Of a stretch of DNA of 13,401 nt, positions 6,298 through 13,401 are shown one piece after another (position 1 is the first letter of the stretch; each line of letters starts with the position of its first letter). Under the pieces are notes generated by a model. It was given only the letters and a program-made list of their open reading frames with translations, did no database searches and was not told the origin of the DNA. The stretch comes from Patescibacteria group bacterium (lineage in GTDB: Bacteria; Patescibacteriota; Saccharimonadia; Saccharimonadales; CAIOMD01). The DNA lies in assembly GCA_025453305.1 (NCBI GenBank), contig JALOQO010000007.1:1-13401 (forward strand). The letters run 5' to 3'. The translations under genes and the position numbers were made by a program.

Positions 6298-7368
6298 ATG
6301 AATAGTATAATAACCAGTTTGCATTTAGTGCAGTATAGGTCTTATGAGGATTTTGCGGTTGAGCTATCACCTACTGTAAATATTATTGTTGGCCCAAATG
6401 CTAGCGGTAAAACAAATCTACTAGAAGCCGTATTGTTGCTTTGTGGTTCTAGCCCATTTAGAGCCGGTGTAAGCGATTTAATTATGTATGACAAACCCTG
6501 GGCCAGAATTGTGTCTATAATGAAACAGACCGAACGATCCGTGACCCTGGAAAGGGGCGAGTATTCTGTTAAGAGACAATACACAATCAAGGGCGAAAAA
6601 CGGCAAAGATTAAGGTTCGAAGACACTGTGCCGGTGGTTTTGTTTGAACCCGAACATATGCGATTATTAACTGGATCACCAGAAAGGCGCAGAGAATTTC
6701 TAGATGAAATACTATCTGCAATAGATCCACAATACTATAGATATAAAAAGCAATACACTAGAGCTCTAGCCCAGCGGAATAGTTTACTAAAAAATTATTC
6801 TAGCAATCAAGCTAACCAGTTATTTATTTGGAACATTCGTCTTAGCGAGCTTGCTGGCTATATTGTTCAGGAAAGAATAAAGTTATTAGCTATTCTTCAG
6901 GCAGATATTGGTAATTTATACAGTAATATCGCCGGAAACAAAACTAAAGTCGATATAAATTACATTACACCTCTACCTACAGATAACTACGAATCTGTTT
7001 TACTGGGAAAATTAGAGCAATCTTTAGATGGTGATATTGCAAAAGGTTTTACATCTTATGGGCCACACAGAGACGATTTAGATATTAAATTAAGTGGTAA
7101 AACGGCCAAAGGTACGGCATCTAGGGGCGAAACCAGAACGATGGTCTTAGCCTTAAAATTACTACAGGTAAAACTTATAGAATCTCACAGGAAAAATCGT
7201 CCAATAATACTACTAGACGATGTTTTTAGCGAACTAGACGGATCCAGGCGCAAAGCCTTAACAAATTATTTAGACAAACAGCAAGCCATAATAACCACCA
7301 CCGATGCCGATGTAGTATCTAAAGACTTTGCCCAACACACCAACACCATCAGTTTACAAGATTTATAG
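6298..7368 (+). CDS. recF: DNA replication and repair protein RecF
   Basis: A 356-residue SMC/ABC-type ATPase that helps load RecA on gapped DNA. Walker A is GPNASGKTN (residues 32-40), the ABC signature lies around SRGETRTMVLAL (275-286), and Walker B is IILLDDVFSELD (303-314). SYGPHRDDLDI is the family's characteristic segment. Length and motifs are complete. I chose ATG at 6298; a TTG lies immediately before it at 6295 in the same frame and would add one residue. No Shine-Dalgarno is obvious. It follows the S23 cassette, and its last 20 bases overlap the 3' end of the convergent minus-strand gene. Confidence 0.96.
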   Translation: MNSIITSLHLVQYRSYEDFAVELSPTVNIIVGPNASGKTNLLEAVLLLCGSSPFRAGVSDLIMYDKPWARIVSIMKQTERSVTLERGEYSVKRQYTIKGEKRQRLRFEDTVPVVLFEPEHMRLLTGSPERRREFLDEILSAIDPQYYRYKKQYTRALAQRNSLLKNYSSNQANQLFIWNIRLSELAGYIVQERIKLLAILQADIGNLYSNIAGNKTKVDINYITPLPTDNYESVLLGKLEQSLDGDIAKGFTSYGPHRDDLDIKLSGKTAKGTASRGETRTMVLALKLLQVKLIESHRKNRPIILLDDVFSELDGSRRKALTNYLDKQQAIITTTDADVVSKDFAQHTNTISLQDL

Positions 7369-8074
7369 TAGATATACTTTGTGCTTTAAATTCGTCCAAT
7401 AACACATCTTCTTTATAATATATCTTATATTTACCTATATCGTATCCTGTGTTTGCAATAAGCTTTAGTGCTTCTTGCCTGTCGCTTCTTATTCTGTTTA
7501 GATAATCTTCATTGGTGTTAAATTCTTCGGGGATTGCATTAGAAGATACTATAACCACCAATTCATAACTGTCGTTATCGTAAGAATAAGCATAGTTAAT
7601 ATCGTAGTTATCTGTAACTATTGGCAGATCTCCGGTTATAGGATCTTGTTCGTTTTGGGAGTTATTCAAAAGTCTTTGATTATCCTTTTTAGGTACATTA
7701 TTGCCAGGAACAAAGACACCTACTATGTCATAATTTAGCACCATCTTACGATTGTTAGCACTAGAAATTCCATCAATAGTTATATTAATATTTTCATTTT
7801 CGTTGATATTTCTTTCTAGGGTAATAATTAATTCATTTTCACTAATATCATAAAACAGTATATTAATTACATTATTACTTATTTTTGGATTAATCTGGCT
7901 GTTTGGATCTAGTTTTTTTGAAAACTTAATTATTAGACTATCTTCGTATGTTGGTAGTTTGTCATTGGGAAAATTTGTATCTACAACCCTAAAACTAGAA
8001 AGGTTATAAAAAAATAATACAGATATAATTATTACTGCTAATATTATAAAAATTTTAATATTCCGAGCTTGCAT
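7349..8074 (-). CDS. Membrane-anchored extracytoplasmic protein, probable Ig-like domain
   Basis: I do not recognise a family with certainty. This 241-residue protein has an N-terminal signal-anchor at about residues 7-24 (KIFIILAVIIISVLFFY) with no cleavage or lipobox cysteine. A beta-rich segment (about 32-118) alternates hydrophobic strands and a pattern (SLIIKFSKKLDPNS) that resembles bacterial Ig-like (SbsA-type) domains. After an Asn/Gln-rich linker comes a C-terminal alpha/beta segment (about 150-225) with a helix NRIRSDRQEALKLIANTG. It has no cysteines or catalytic signature. Its ATG lies 20 bases inside the end of the preceding hydrolase gene, so it is probably translated by coupling. 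As the third gene of the wall-hydrolase operon it may anchor or position the two enzymes; that is inference. Confidence 0.75.
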   Translation of the reverse strand: MQARNIKIFIILAVIIISVLFFYNLSSFRVVDTNFPNDKLPTYEDSLIIKFSKKLDPNSQINPKISNNVINILFYDISENELIITLERNINENENINITIDGISSANNRKMVLNYDIVGVFVPGNNVPKKDNQRLLNNSQNEQDPITGDLPIVTDNYDINYAYSYDNDSYELVVIVSSNAIPEEFNTNEDYLNRIRSDRQEALKLIANTGYDIGKYKIYYKEDVLLDEFKAQSISTINLVN

Positions 8075-9305
8075 TTAATCTACCAAACCCTTCCAGGCCA
8101 CCGTTAACGGGTGCACTATTTTTAGCTGTGGATACCCACCCAGACTCCTTGACTCTTCCGGTTCCGCCCCCCTCGTTACCGCCGATTGTTCTCATTTGAT
8201 TACCTTTTACCTCTGAAACGATATTTACATGATTACCAAAAAAAACAATATCTCCTGGCTGTGGCAAACCGGAACCAGCCTCTATGTAAGTATGTTTTGA
8301 TTGAAAATAAGCTTGCATTACCGATACCTGCGAGTAGCTCCACCCTCCTCGTGCGCCCCCGGTGAATGGGTTGCCGCTTTCTTTATAAATCCAGCTGACA
8401 AACCAAGCGCACCAAGCCCCTGTCTCCCCACTAGTATACTTTAATACATTAGAATCATAACCTATAGGGTTTTTTTCCAGTTCCTGTCTGGCAATTTGAA
8501 CAACTCTTTTACCTATATCAGATGATAGGGCATTTGGAGCTGGTGTGCAGTCATTATTAGTTGGTACGATTTGAGGTACTGCGTTACTTTTATCTGGTAC
8601 AACATCTTCTTGTTTTTGTAAATTTAGTTCAGGGTGTTCGTCTATGTATTTGCGTACAGTATTTTGAACGGTCACATTCTTTTGTACATATGCATTATCT
8701 GTTGCATAACCCGCTTTCTTTAACTCTTCGATATACCTAACAGGATCGGTCGGGTAATTTAAAGCATCTTTATATCTCGAGTTATTATTAATAAAATCAG
8801 CATAACCCTGAAATCCTGCTTCAGGAGATGAATATTTTCTAAATTTAGCCGAAATTCTATATATCGAACCGTCTGGTCTTTGCTCGCTTGTACCCCCAAC
8901 CCAAACTGGTCCAGTCCAATTTTCCCCTGCTTTAATACCAAAAAAATTATTTGCTTCTGTGGTAAGTGTAGATTTCCCCCACCCTGATTCAATACCTGCT
9001 TGGGCTATTATGGCTATATAGGGAATACCGTTTGCTTTGCCAATATCAAAGGCGTTTTTACCATATTCGTTTATAAAATCTTGTATATTAGAAGTAGCCC
9101 TTCTAGGGCCTTCGAATATATCTGTTAATCCAGTGTCACAATAGTTCAATGAATCATAGTCTACATATTCGTAACCCGCTCCAATGTGTAGCCTGTCTTC
9201 TTGTGGGTTTGCTTTTACTCTACTCGGTACCATGGTAAAGATTATCAACAATATAAGAGTGTATACAATAACTTTTCTTAATTTTATTTGTTTTTGCTGT
9301 GTCAT
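8055..9305 (-). CDS. Secreted peptidoglycan hydrolase: glucosaminidase (GH73-like) + CHAP
   Basis: A 416-residue two-enzyme protein. Residues about 10-28 form a signal peptide or anchor (VIVYTLILLIIFTMVPSRV; an Ala-Asn follows at 32-33). Residues about 70-225 form a glucosaminidase/lysozyme-type domain with the catalytic glutamate E106 in AQAGIESGWGKS and NNFFGIKAG. The Pro/Asn linker at about 226-255 leads to a CHAP amidase/endopeptidase domain with the nucleophile C299 (GAWCAWFVSWIY) and histidine H359 (GNHVNIVSEV). One half would cut glycan strands and the other peptide stems or crosslinks. The architecture resembles VirB1-like hydrolases of Gram-positive conjugation systems and also phage/autolysin enzymes. 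Its ATG overlaps the stop of the 1280-residue gene by four bases (ATGA). Confidence 0.92.
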   Translation of the reverse strand: MTQQKQIKLRKVIVYTLILLIIFTMVPSRVKANPQEDRLHIGAGYEYVDYDSLNYCDTGLTDIFEGPRRATSNIQDFINEYGKNAFDIGKANGIPYIAIIAQAGIESGWGKSTLTTEANNFFGIKAGENWTGPVWVGGTSEQRPDGSIYRISAKFRKYSSPEAGFQGYADFINNNSRYKDALNYPTDPVRYIEELKKAGYATDNAYVQKNVTVQNTVRKYIDEHPELNLQKQEDVVPDKSNAVPQIVPTNNDCTPAPNALSSDIGKRVVQIARQELEKNPIGYDSNVLKYTSGETGAWCAWFVSWIYKESGNPFTGGARGGWSYSQVSVMQAYFQSKHTYIEAGSGLPQPGDIVFFGNHVNIVSEVKGNQMRTIGGNEGGGTGRVKESGWVSTAKNSAPVNGGLEGFGRLNASSEY

Positions 9306-12300
9306 TTTCTTCTTGGCTCGATATTACATTTTCCGAATGATTTGTTATCGTTAATAAATACCAAAGGATTATATAATTTATTTTCGCCCATAGTTGCATA
9401 AAAATAATCCTTAGGGTCGGTTGTTATACCGAAGTGTAGATGTGGTCCAGTACTAAAACCAACATTTCCGGTCAACCCTATAGGCTGACCCGATTTAACC
9501 GTCTGACCCACCTCGACATCTATTCTGCTCATGTGCTCATAAACAGACCACAATCCACCCTCGTGTTTTATAACTATTGTGTTTTGGCTGTCTTTGCCAG
9601 CTTTCTCTACAATGCCCGAATTCGCTGCATATGTAGGTAACTTGTCGCCTGAAAAATCTATGCCCGGATGGGGTAGCCTTTTTTTATATACCGGATGATT
9701 AACCATTTCATTAAAACATAAAGATATATTTGTATCCTTGGCAATTGGCCACGACCAACCTGAAAGGCTGGGTAACTGTTGCGGTGACTCAATTACAATA
9801 TCCGAATAGACCGCAGGGTGATCGCTAATACCCAGATCATCCAATCCGCTAACCTGATCCCATCTATTAACTTTTAAATCTCTACTATGATAAATATGGT
9901 CGATATGAAACAGTTGGTTATTTGTTGTAGGACAGTTGGCCGCGGGCCCGCCTCGTGCTGTATCGAATGCATTATACATACTTCCGCCATTTGTAATTAC
10001 ACAGTAAGTAAGTTGATTTCTGGTAAGCCCGCTATCGCTACTTCTTATCTTTTCTGCCGAATTGAAATCTCCAAGAACGATTACTTTTTCGCCATCTCCA
10101 ATTTTCTCGATCGCATCTGCATAGTGGCGTTGAGCATTCTTGTAACGAAGCTCAGCAAAATTTCCACCGACATTCGCTGGATCGTGAGTATTTTTAATAT
10201 AAATTATTGCTCCTGACTTATGTTTAAGCCTAACCCAAGGGGCATGCAGTGGACGGCTATTAAAATAATACAACTCTTCATCGTAACCGTAATCGCTATT
10301 AACTAGCGTAAATTCGGAATTTTTCCAAATTATTGAGTTTGACGACCTATAATTTGAATAGTCAGCATTTTTTGGGTGTATGCTCCACTCTGTACCCGCT
10401 AGCTCTATTAACTTATCTCTTTGTACCCTTTCTAATTCTTGCAAACCTACAACGGCGAATCCGTTGTCTTTAATTAAAGCAAATGCTTTCTCCATTCTCT
10501 CTGGGCCGGGGGGATACTCTTCAAAAGCTTTACCCGGTTCGGTGTGTTGGTCTCCTAGTACATTAAAGGTGGCTACCCTAAAAGTACCAGCAGAGTTCGG
10601 GTTATTACTATTAATGTTACCTACATATGCGCAGTCCCAGTCTTCTGAATCTGGGTCATTACAGTCGGTTTTGCCGCTCATAAACAAAATACCTTGTTGT
10701 ATGGTACGGTCTAAGTGATAAGTGGCAAATTTTAAGTACTTTTTGTCTATATCACTATATGTACTGACTCCGGCTACACCCGTATAGTTATTACCAGCTA
10801 TAGAACTGTCGATAACCTGCGTTTGTTGTGCTAATTTTGTACCGGATCCGGCTGTGCATATTTCGTTTAATAATGTTTCTTGATCTTCGTCGGCGGGCAA
10901 TCCCCATAATAAATTAGATTTGCTAGGGTCTTTGGGAAAGCATTTGTTGACCCAGTCCTTATATTCGGTATGTATTGGGCTATTTTCTTCACCTACCCAT
11001 TCACTTAGTTCTTGTATATCAAATTCGGGACTATCCTGTAATTCTAAAATTTCTTCTGGGTAGCCATACATTGGTATATCTAGTGGGTTATTAACCAGAT
11101 AAGGGTTTGCAACCGCTGATTCTGCTTTGGCTCGCCCGTATGGTGTTAATAATTCTAGTGATTCAATAAATTTTGAAGGTAAATTAGTTATACTCGCTAT
11201 ACTTTTTTGTGTTGCTAATTTAGGCGTTGATGGCATTGTAGCGAGTTGCTTAGCTAGGGTTGAATCCGTGTTTTTCAAAGCAAAATATTTATCAAAAATA
11301 GATAGACTTTTTAATTGTTCGTTTTTTTCGAGCGCTATCTTTGATTCTATTGTTGCCACTTCTTGATTGCTTAATCTTAAAGCTATCCCATTTTGATATC
11401 TTTCGGCGCTAGATAACGCCAACATCCCGCCTGCAAAGGCATCAACCGTTTTATCTCCACCCTGTGAAGGACCAAACCCTATAATCGCTGCCGAACCCGA
11501 CAGACTTTGTGAAACAATTGACTGCGCTATATTTATAACTACATTAAAGCCAATACTAAAAGTCTGACTAGCGGCTACTTTAATACCCGTACCGGCTAAA
11601 GAAGCACCACCCGTTAGTATTGCGCCACCTACTTGTACAATCAAACCTACACCCGTGGATGCCACCTGATACCATCCCTTTCTGGAGATACCGCAGTATT
11701 TATCACTGTTGCCAAGAGTCAAATTATCTAAAGTTGTATCGAGTTTTTTATTAAAAGTCGCTAACGCACCACCAACGCCACCTGATTTCGCAAGGTTTAA
11801 ACTATATAGATAACCGTTTTTAACTTTTGCATTTTTATTGCCGTTAAGAAGTTGATAACTACCAGAGGCACCTATTCCTGGATTTCTATTAATAAGAGCC
11901 ATTAAACCGCTTATCTGGCCGGCTGTGACACCCCTGCCCTCTTTTAATTGATGTGCAGCCACCATAATATTAGATGCAAGAGAAGCCAAGGCTCTGTGTC
12001 TGGCTACCATTGCTAGCAATTCGGTGCCCTTAAGAATAAATTGAGCTTGACACATTTTTTGGGTTAAATCATCTAATTTAGCTACATCACCCAATCCGGA
12101 TAAGGAACCTTTGACTACCCCTTTAGTTATATCTCCTGGGTCAATATTTAACTTTGAGGGGTCAAGACTGCTATTCGCTGCCTCCGTATTGGCAGCTGGG
12201 TCAAAATTCGGGTCATCCATATTATTTCTAATATCGCTGGCTTGTTCATTTATCTTATCTTCGTCCAAACCGCTTATTTTAGCGGTCGATGTACTATCTG

Positions 12301-13144
12301 TGATACCTAGTTTTTGCCTCATTCGGCTTATCATTTCTAGTTCCCAGTTTGTGTACCTATTTCTGGTATTTTCAAAAAATACTCTTTTTATTCCCATTGC
12401 CCGAAATGCTGTCTTAGATCTTAAGCTTCTCTTTGCCCATCTGTCTTGAGGATATTTCTCTCTTAAGACATCAGTTAATCGATTTCTTTGATCGCTTAAT
12501 TTACCATCTAGTATCTCGCCATTAAGTCTTATCTTTCCATCTTTACCTTTGTATATATCGACACCTTTTTTATTAAGGTCATTAATTAGTGTTTGGGGGT
12601 CTAACGATGAATAGCCTTTGCTAATTCGGCCCCTAATACCAGTTTTTCCGTACACCCCTTTTCCGTCTTCATCGAATATAATCTTATAATGATTTTTAAC
12701 CCGGCGATTCATTACTCGTTCCGTTTGAGCATCGGTTATTTTACCAACCATTTTTGCTAAATGCACAAGTTGATAAGTGGAGATAAAACCAAAAAATAAC
12801 AAAATCCCAATAATTATTAATGTAAAAGCTCCAATTAAACCGCCGGCAAGTTTCTTGTTAGATCCAATTTTACCAATAAATTTTTGAGATCTAGTTTCTT
12901 GATCTTGGCTACTATTATATAAACTATCTTCTTTTGGTGAATCTGTGTCTAAGCCACTATTTGGGTCGTTGCCTTCTGATTGAGACTCGGCATCTCTAAT
13001 AGTATTTCTGTCACTATCTTTAATAGGAGGCTGGTTAAGTCTAGCCTCCCAATGTTCGGCAAATGGGTCGTTAACTTTGCCGTCTACTATTCGGTGTGCG
13101 GCTTGGTCTATTGTATCGTTTGGGTCTTCTGTTTTTGTTGCCAT
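9302..13144 (-). CDS. Giant membrane-anchored protein with EEP nuclease and M23 peptidase domains
   Basis: 1280 residues. Residues 1-98 are polar, acidic and probably cytoplasmic. A transmembrane helix occupies about 99-121 (LAGGLIGAFTLIIIGILLFFGF). Residues 130-490 are unrecognised. About 495-556 is a Gly/Ala-rich hydrophobic region, likely two membrane passes, placing the rest outside. A cysteine-containing linker follows. An endonuclease/exonuclease/phosphatase domain (about 855-1115) carries N861 (ATFNV), E903 (GLQELE), H987 (NTHDP), D1026/N1028 (GDFN), D1082 (IDHIYH) and D1108-H1109 (SDHP), matching the DNase I catalytic set. An M23 LytM-type peptidase (about 1140-1265) has zinc ligands H1159 and D1163 (HPGID) and H1235-x-H1237 (HLHFG). 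Both enzymes look active. It is first in a three-gene operon. DNA, RNA or a phosphoester are all possible substrates of the EEP fold. Confidence 0.9.
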   Translation of the reverse strand: MATKTEDPNDTIDQAAHRIVDGKVNDPFAEHWEARLNQPPIKDSDRNTIRDAESQSEGNDPNSGLDTDSPKEDSLYNSSQDQETRSQKFIGKIGSNKKLAGGLIGAFTLIIIGILLFFGFISTYQLVHLAKMVGKITDAQTERVMNRRVKNHYKIIFDEDGKGVYGKTGIRGRISKGYSSLDPQTLINDLNKKGVDIYKGKDGKIRLNGEILDGKLSDQRNRLTDVLREKYPQDRWAKRSLRSKTAFRAMGIKRVFFENTRNRYTNWELEMISRMRQKLGITDSTSTAKISGLDEDKINEQASDIRNNMDDPNFDPAANTEAANSSLDPSKLNIDPGDITKGVVKGSLSGLGDVAKLDDLTQKMCQAQFILKGTELLAMVARHRALASLASNIMVAAHQLKEGRGVTAGQISGLMALINRNPGIGASGSYQLLNGNKNAKVKNGYLYSLNLAKSGGVGGALATFNKKLDTTLDNLTLGNSDKYCGISRKGWYQVASTGVGLIVQVGGAILTGGASLAGTGIKVAASQTFSIGFNVVINIAQSIVSQSLSGSAAIIGFGPSQGGDKTVDAFAGGMLALSSAERYQNGIALRLSNQEVATIESKIALEKNEQLKSLSIFDKYFALKNTDSTLAKQLATMPSTPKLATQKSIASITNLPSKFIESLELLTPYGRAKAESAVANPYLVNNPLDIPMYGYPEEILELQDSPEFDIQELSEWVGEENSPIHTEYKDWVNKCFPKDPSKSNLLWGLPADEDQETLLNEICTAGSGTKLAQQTQVIDSSIAGNNYTGVAGVSTYSDIDKKYLKFATYHLDRTIQQGILFMSGKTDCNDPDSEDWDCAYVGNINSNNPNSAGTFRVATFNVLGDQHTEPGKAFEEYPPGPERMEKAFALIKDNGFAVVGLQELERVQRDKLIELAGTEWSIHPKNADYSNYRSSNSIIWKNSEFTLVNSDYGYDEELYYFNSRPLHAPWVRLKHKSGAIIYIKNTHDPANVGGNFAELRYKNAQRHYADAIEKIGDGEKVIVLGDFNSAEKIRSSDSGLTRNQLTYCVITNGGSMYNAFDTARGGPAANCPTTNNQLFHIDHIYHSRDLKVNRWDQVSGLDDLGISDHPAVYSDIVIESPQQLPSLSGWSWPIAKDTNISLCFNEMVNHPVYKKRLPHPGIDFSGDKLPTYAANSGIVEKAGKDSQNTIVIKHEGGLWSVYEHMSRIDVEVGQTVKSGQPIGLTGNVGFSTGPHLHFGITTDPKDYFYATMGENKLYNPLVFINDNKSFGKCNIEPRRK

Positions 13145-13163
13145 AAGCTAGTAATTCGCTTAT
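13143..13163. promoter_or_regulatory. Perfect inverted repeat over the operon start codon
   Basis: ATAAGC (13143-13148) and GCTTAT (13158-13163) are separated by nine bases. The dyad spans the predicted transcription start and the first base of the start codon of the 1280-residue gene. It could be an operator or a leader hairpin; six-base arms can also arise by chance. Confidence 0.3.
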
Positions 13164-13167
13164 GTAT

Positions 13168-13196
13168 ATTATACCGTAATATAATATTTTCGTCAC
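13168..13196 (-). promoter_or_regulatory. Sigma70-like promoter P1 of the envelope operon
   Basis: On the minus strand a perfect -10 TATAAT (13168-13173) sits 17 bases from GTGACG (13191-13196), which matches the -35 consensus at four of six. It would give a leader of roughly 17 bases, consistent with the lack of a Shine-Dalgarno before the 1280-residue gene. Confidence 0.5.
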
Positions 13197-13210
13197 ATAA
13201 TATGGCTAAA

Positions 13211-13238
13211 ATGATAAATTAATGGGCCAATAAGTCAA
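13211..13238 (-). promoter_or_regulatory. Sigma70-like promoter P2 of the envelope operon
   Basis: On the minus strand TTGACT (13233-13238, five of six) and TATCAT (13211-13216, five of six) are 16 bases apart. The predicted start is about 60 bases upstream of the 1280-residue gene. It overlaps a small dyad (13224-13248: GGG/CCC and AATAA/TTATT). Confidence 0.4.
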
Positions 13239-13258
13239 CTTTATTCCCAAAATTACCA

Positions 13259-13349
13259 GTTATGGCGGAGCAACCTAGGGAAGCGGACTGAGGAGCGCAG
13301 CGACGAGGGAGCTTTCCAGTTGCGGAGCCATAACGCGGCCATGCGGCCG
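13259..13349. ncRNA. GC-rich structured element: small RNA or REP-like palindrome
   Basis: This block is markedly more GC-rich than its surroundings and folds on itself. GTTATGGC (13259-13266) pairs with GCCATAAC (13327-13334), a symmetric GGA/GGA internal loop follows, GCAAC (13270-13274) pairs with GTTGC (13319-13323), and GGGAAGC (13278-13284) pairs with GCTTTCC (13311-13317) with one G-T wobble, leaving a 26-base purine-rich apical loop. A second hairpin CGGCC/GGCCG (13336-13349) follows. No reading frame explains it. The plus-strand reading ends in the terminator at 13366, as a small RNA gene would, but I see no convincing plus-strand promoter. A dispersed palindromic repeat is the main alternative. 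Confidence 0.5.
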
Positions 13350-13355
13350 GGGAGC

Positions 13356-13399
13356 AAAAAAAAAAAGGCTGCCTCGCATTATGAGACAGCCTCTTTTTT
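13356..13399. terminator. Bidirectional intrinsic terminator
   Basis: Stem AGGCTG (13366-13371) with CAGCCT (13387-13392), then after a C/A mismatch CTC with GAG around GCATTAT. On the plus strand it is followed by CTTTTTT, and on the minus strand by more than ten U residues (A-tract 13356-13366). The minus-strand reading is particularly strong, so a gene beyond the right edge probably ends here. On the plus strand it could end the GC-rich element. Confidence 0.85.
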
Positions 13400-13401
13400 G
13401 C

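Noticed and set aside
10380..10718. Long plus-strand open frames inside the 1280-residue gene (also at 9887 and 12111)
   Set aside because: They lie antisense to a gene with conserved catalytic motifs and have no signals or recognisable domains of their own.
9302..13144. Type IV secretion system locus
   Set aside because: The wall hydrolase and multi-pass protein are suggestive only; no ATPase, coupling protein or relaxase is seen, so I do not call it.
13259..13349. tRNA, SRP RNA or tmRNA
   Set aside because: It has no cloverleaf, CCA end, SRP domain IV signature or tmRNA-like tag frame.
1..13401. Alternative genetic code (TGA as glycine, as in Gracilibacteria/Absconditabacteria)
   Set aside because: yidC, the 241-residue gene and the 1280-residue gene end at TGA at sensible positions, and the core genes have full length under the standard code.

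Overview
The window comes from an AT-rich, standard-code genome with TGA used as stop. It is most likely a Patescibacteria/CPR bacterium, and Saccharibacteria is my best guess. This rests on the compact rpmH-rnpA-yidC-jag / dnaA / dnaN / recF neighbourhood, the short Jag, the reduced leader sequences (few genes have a clear Shine-Dalgarno), and the large envelope proteins next to the core genes. The assignment is inference; no rRNA gene is present to confirm it.

Layout. (1) Positions 2-547 hold the 3' end of a single-pass membrane protein (+ strand) with a glutamine-rich outer part and a lysine-rich tail. (2) Positions 548-702 are a repeat-laden spacer between convergent genes. (3) On the minus strand, rpmH (2649-2786), rnpA, yidC and jag form the usual ribosomal-protein/RNase P/insertase/KH-R3H cluster. 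(4) Positions 2787-3090 and 4465-4762 flank dnaA and carry DnaA-box-like sites, so the replication origin is probably here and may be bipartite. (5) On the plus strand come dnaA, dnaN, a small four-helix-bundle S23 (rRNA intervening-sequence family) gene, and recF. The S23 gene is enclosed by a 35-bp imperfect inverted repeat (29/35 matches) whose right arm contains its stop codon. It looks like an inserted cassette between dnaN and recF.

(6) Converging on recF from the right is a tightly coupled minus-strand operon of three envelope genes. The first is a 1280-residue membrane-anchored protein ending in a DNase I-like endonuclease/exonuclease/phosphatase domain followed by an M23 (LytM) peptidase, both with complete catalytic residues. 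The second is a 416-residue secreted glucosaminidase-CHAP peptidoglycan hydrolase. The third is a 241-residue membrane-anchored protein of unknown function with a probable Ig-like fold. Two sigma70-like promoters precede the operon. (7) At the right edge (13259-13401) is a GC-rich, strongly self-complementary block followed by a bidirectional intrinsic terminator. It is either a small structured RNA or a REP-like palindromic element.

The left half is therefore the chromosome's replication and translation core. The right half is a cell-wall-cutting, DNA-cutting module that could serve interaction with a host or neighbour cell, envelope remodelling, or DNA acquisition. The S23 cassette and the nuclease-peptidase fusion are the most notable parts.
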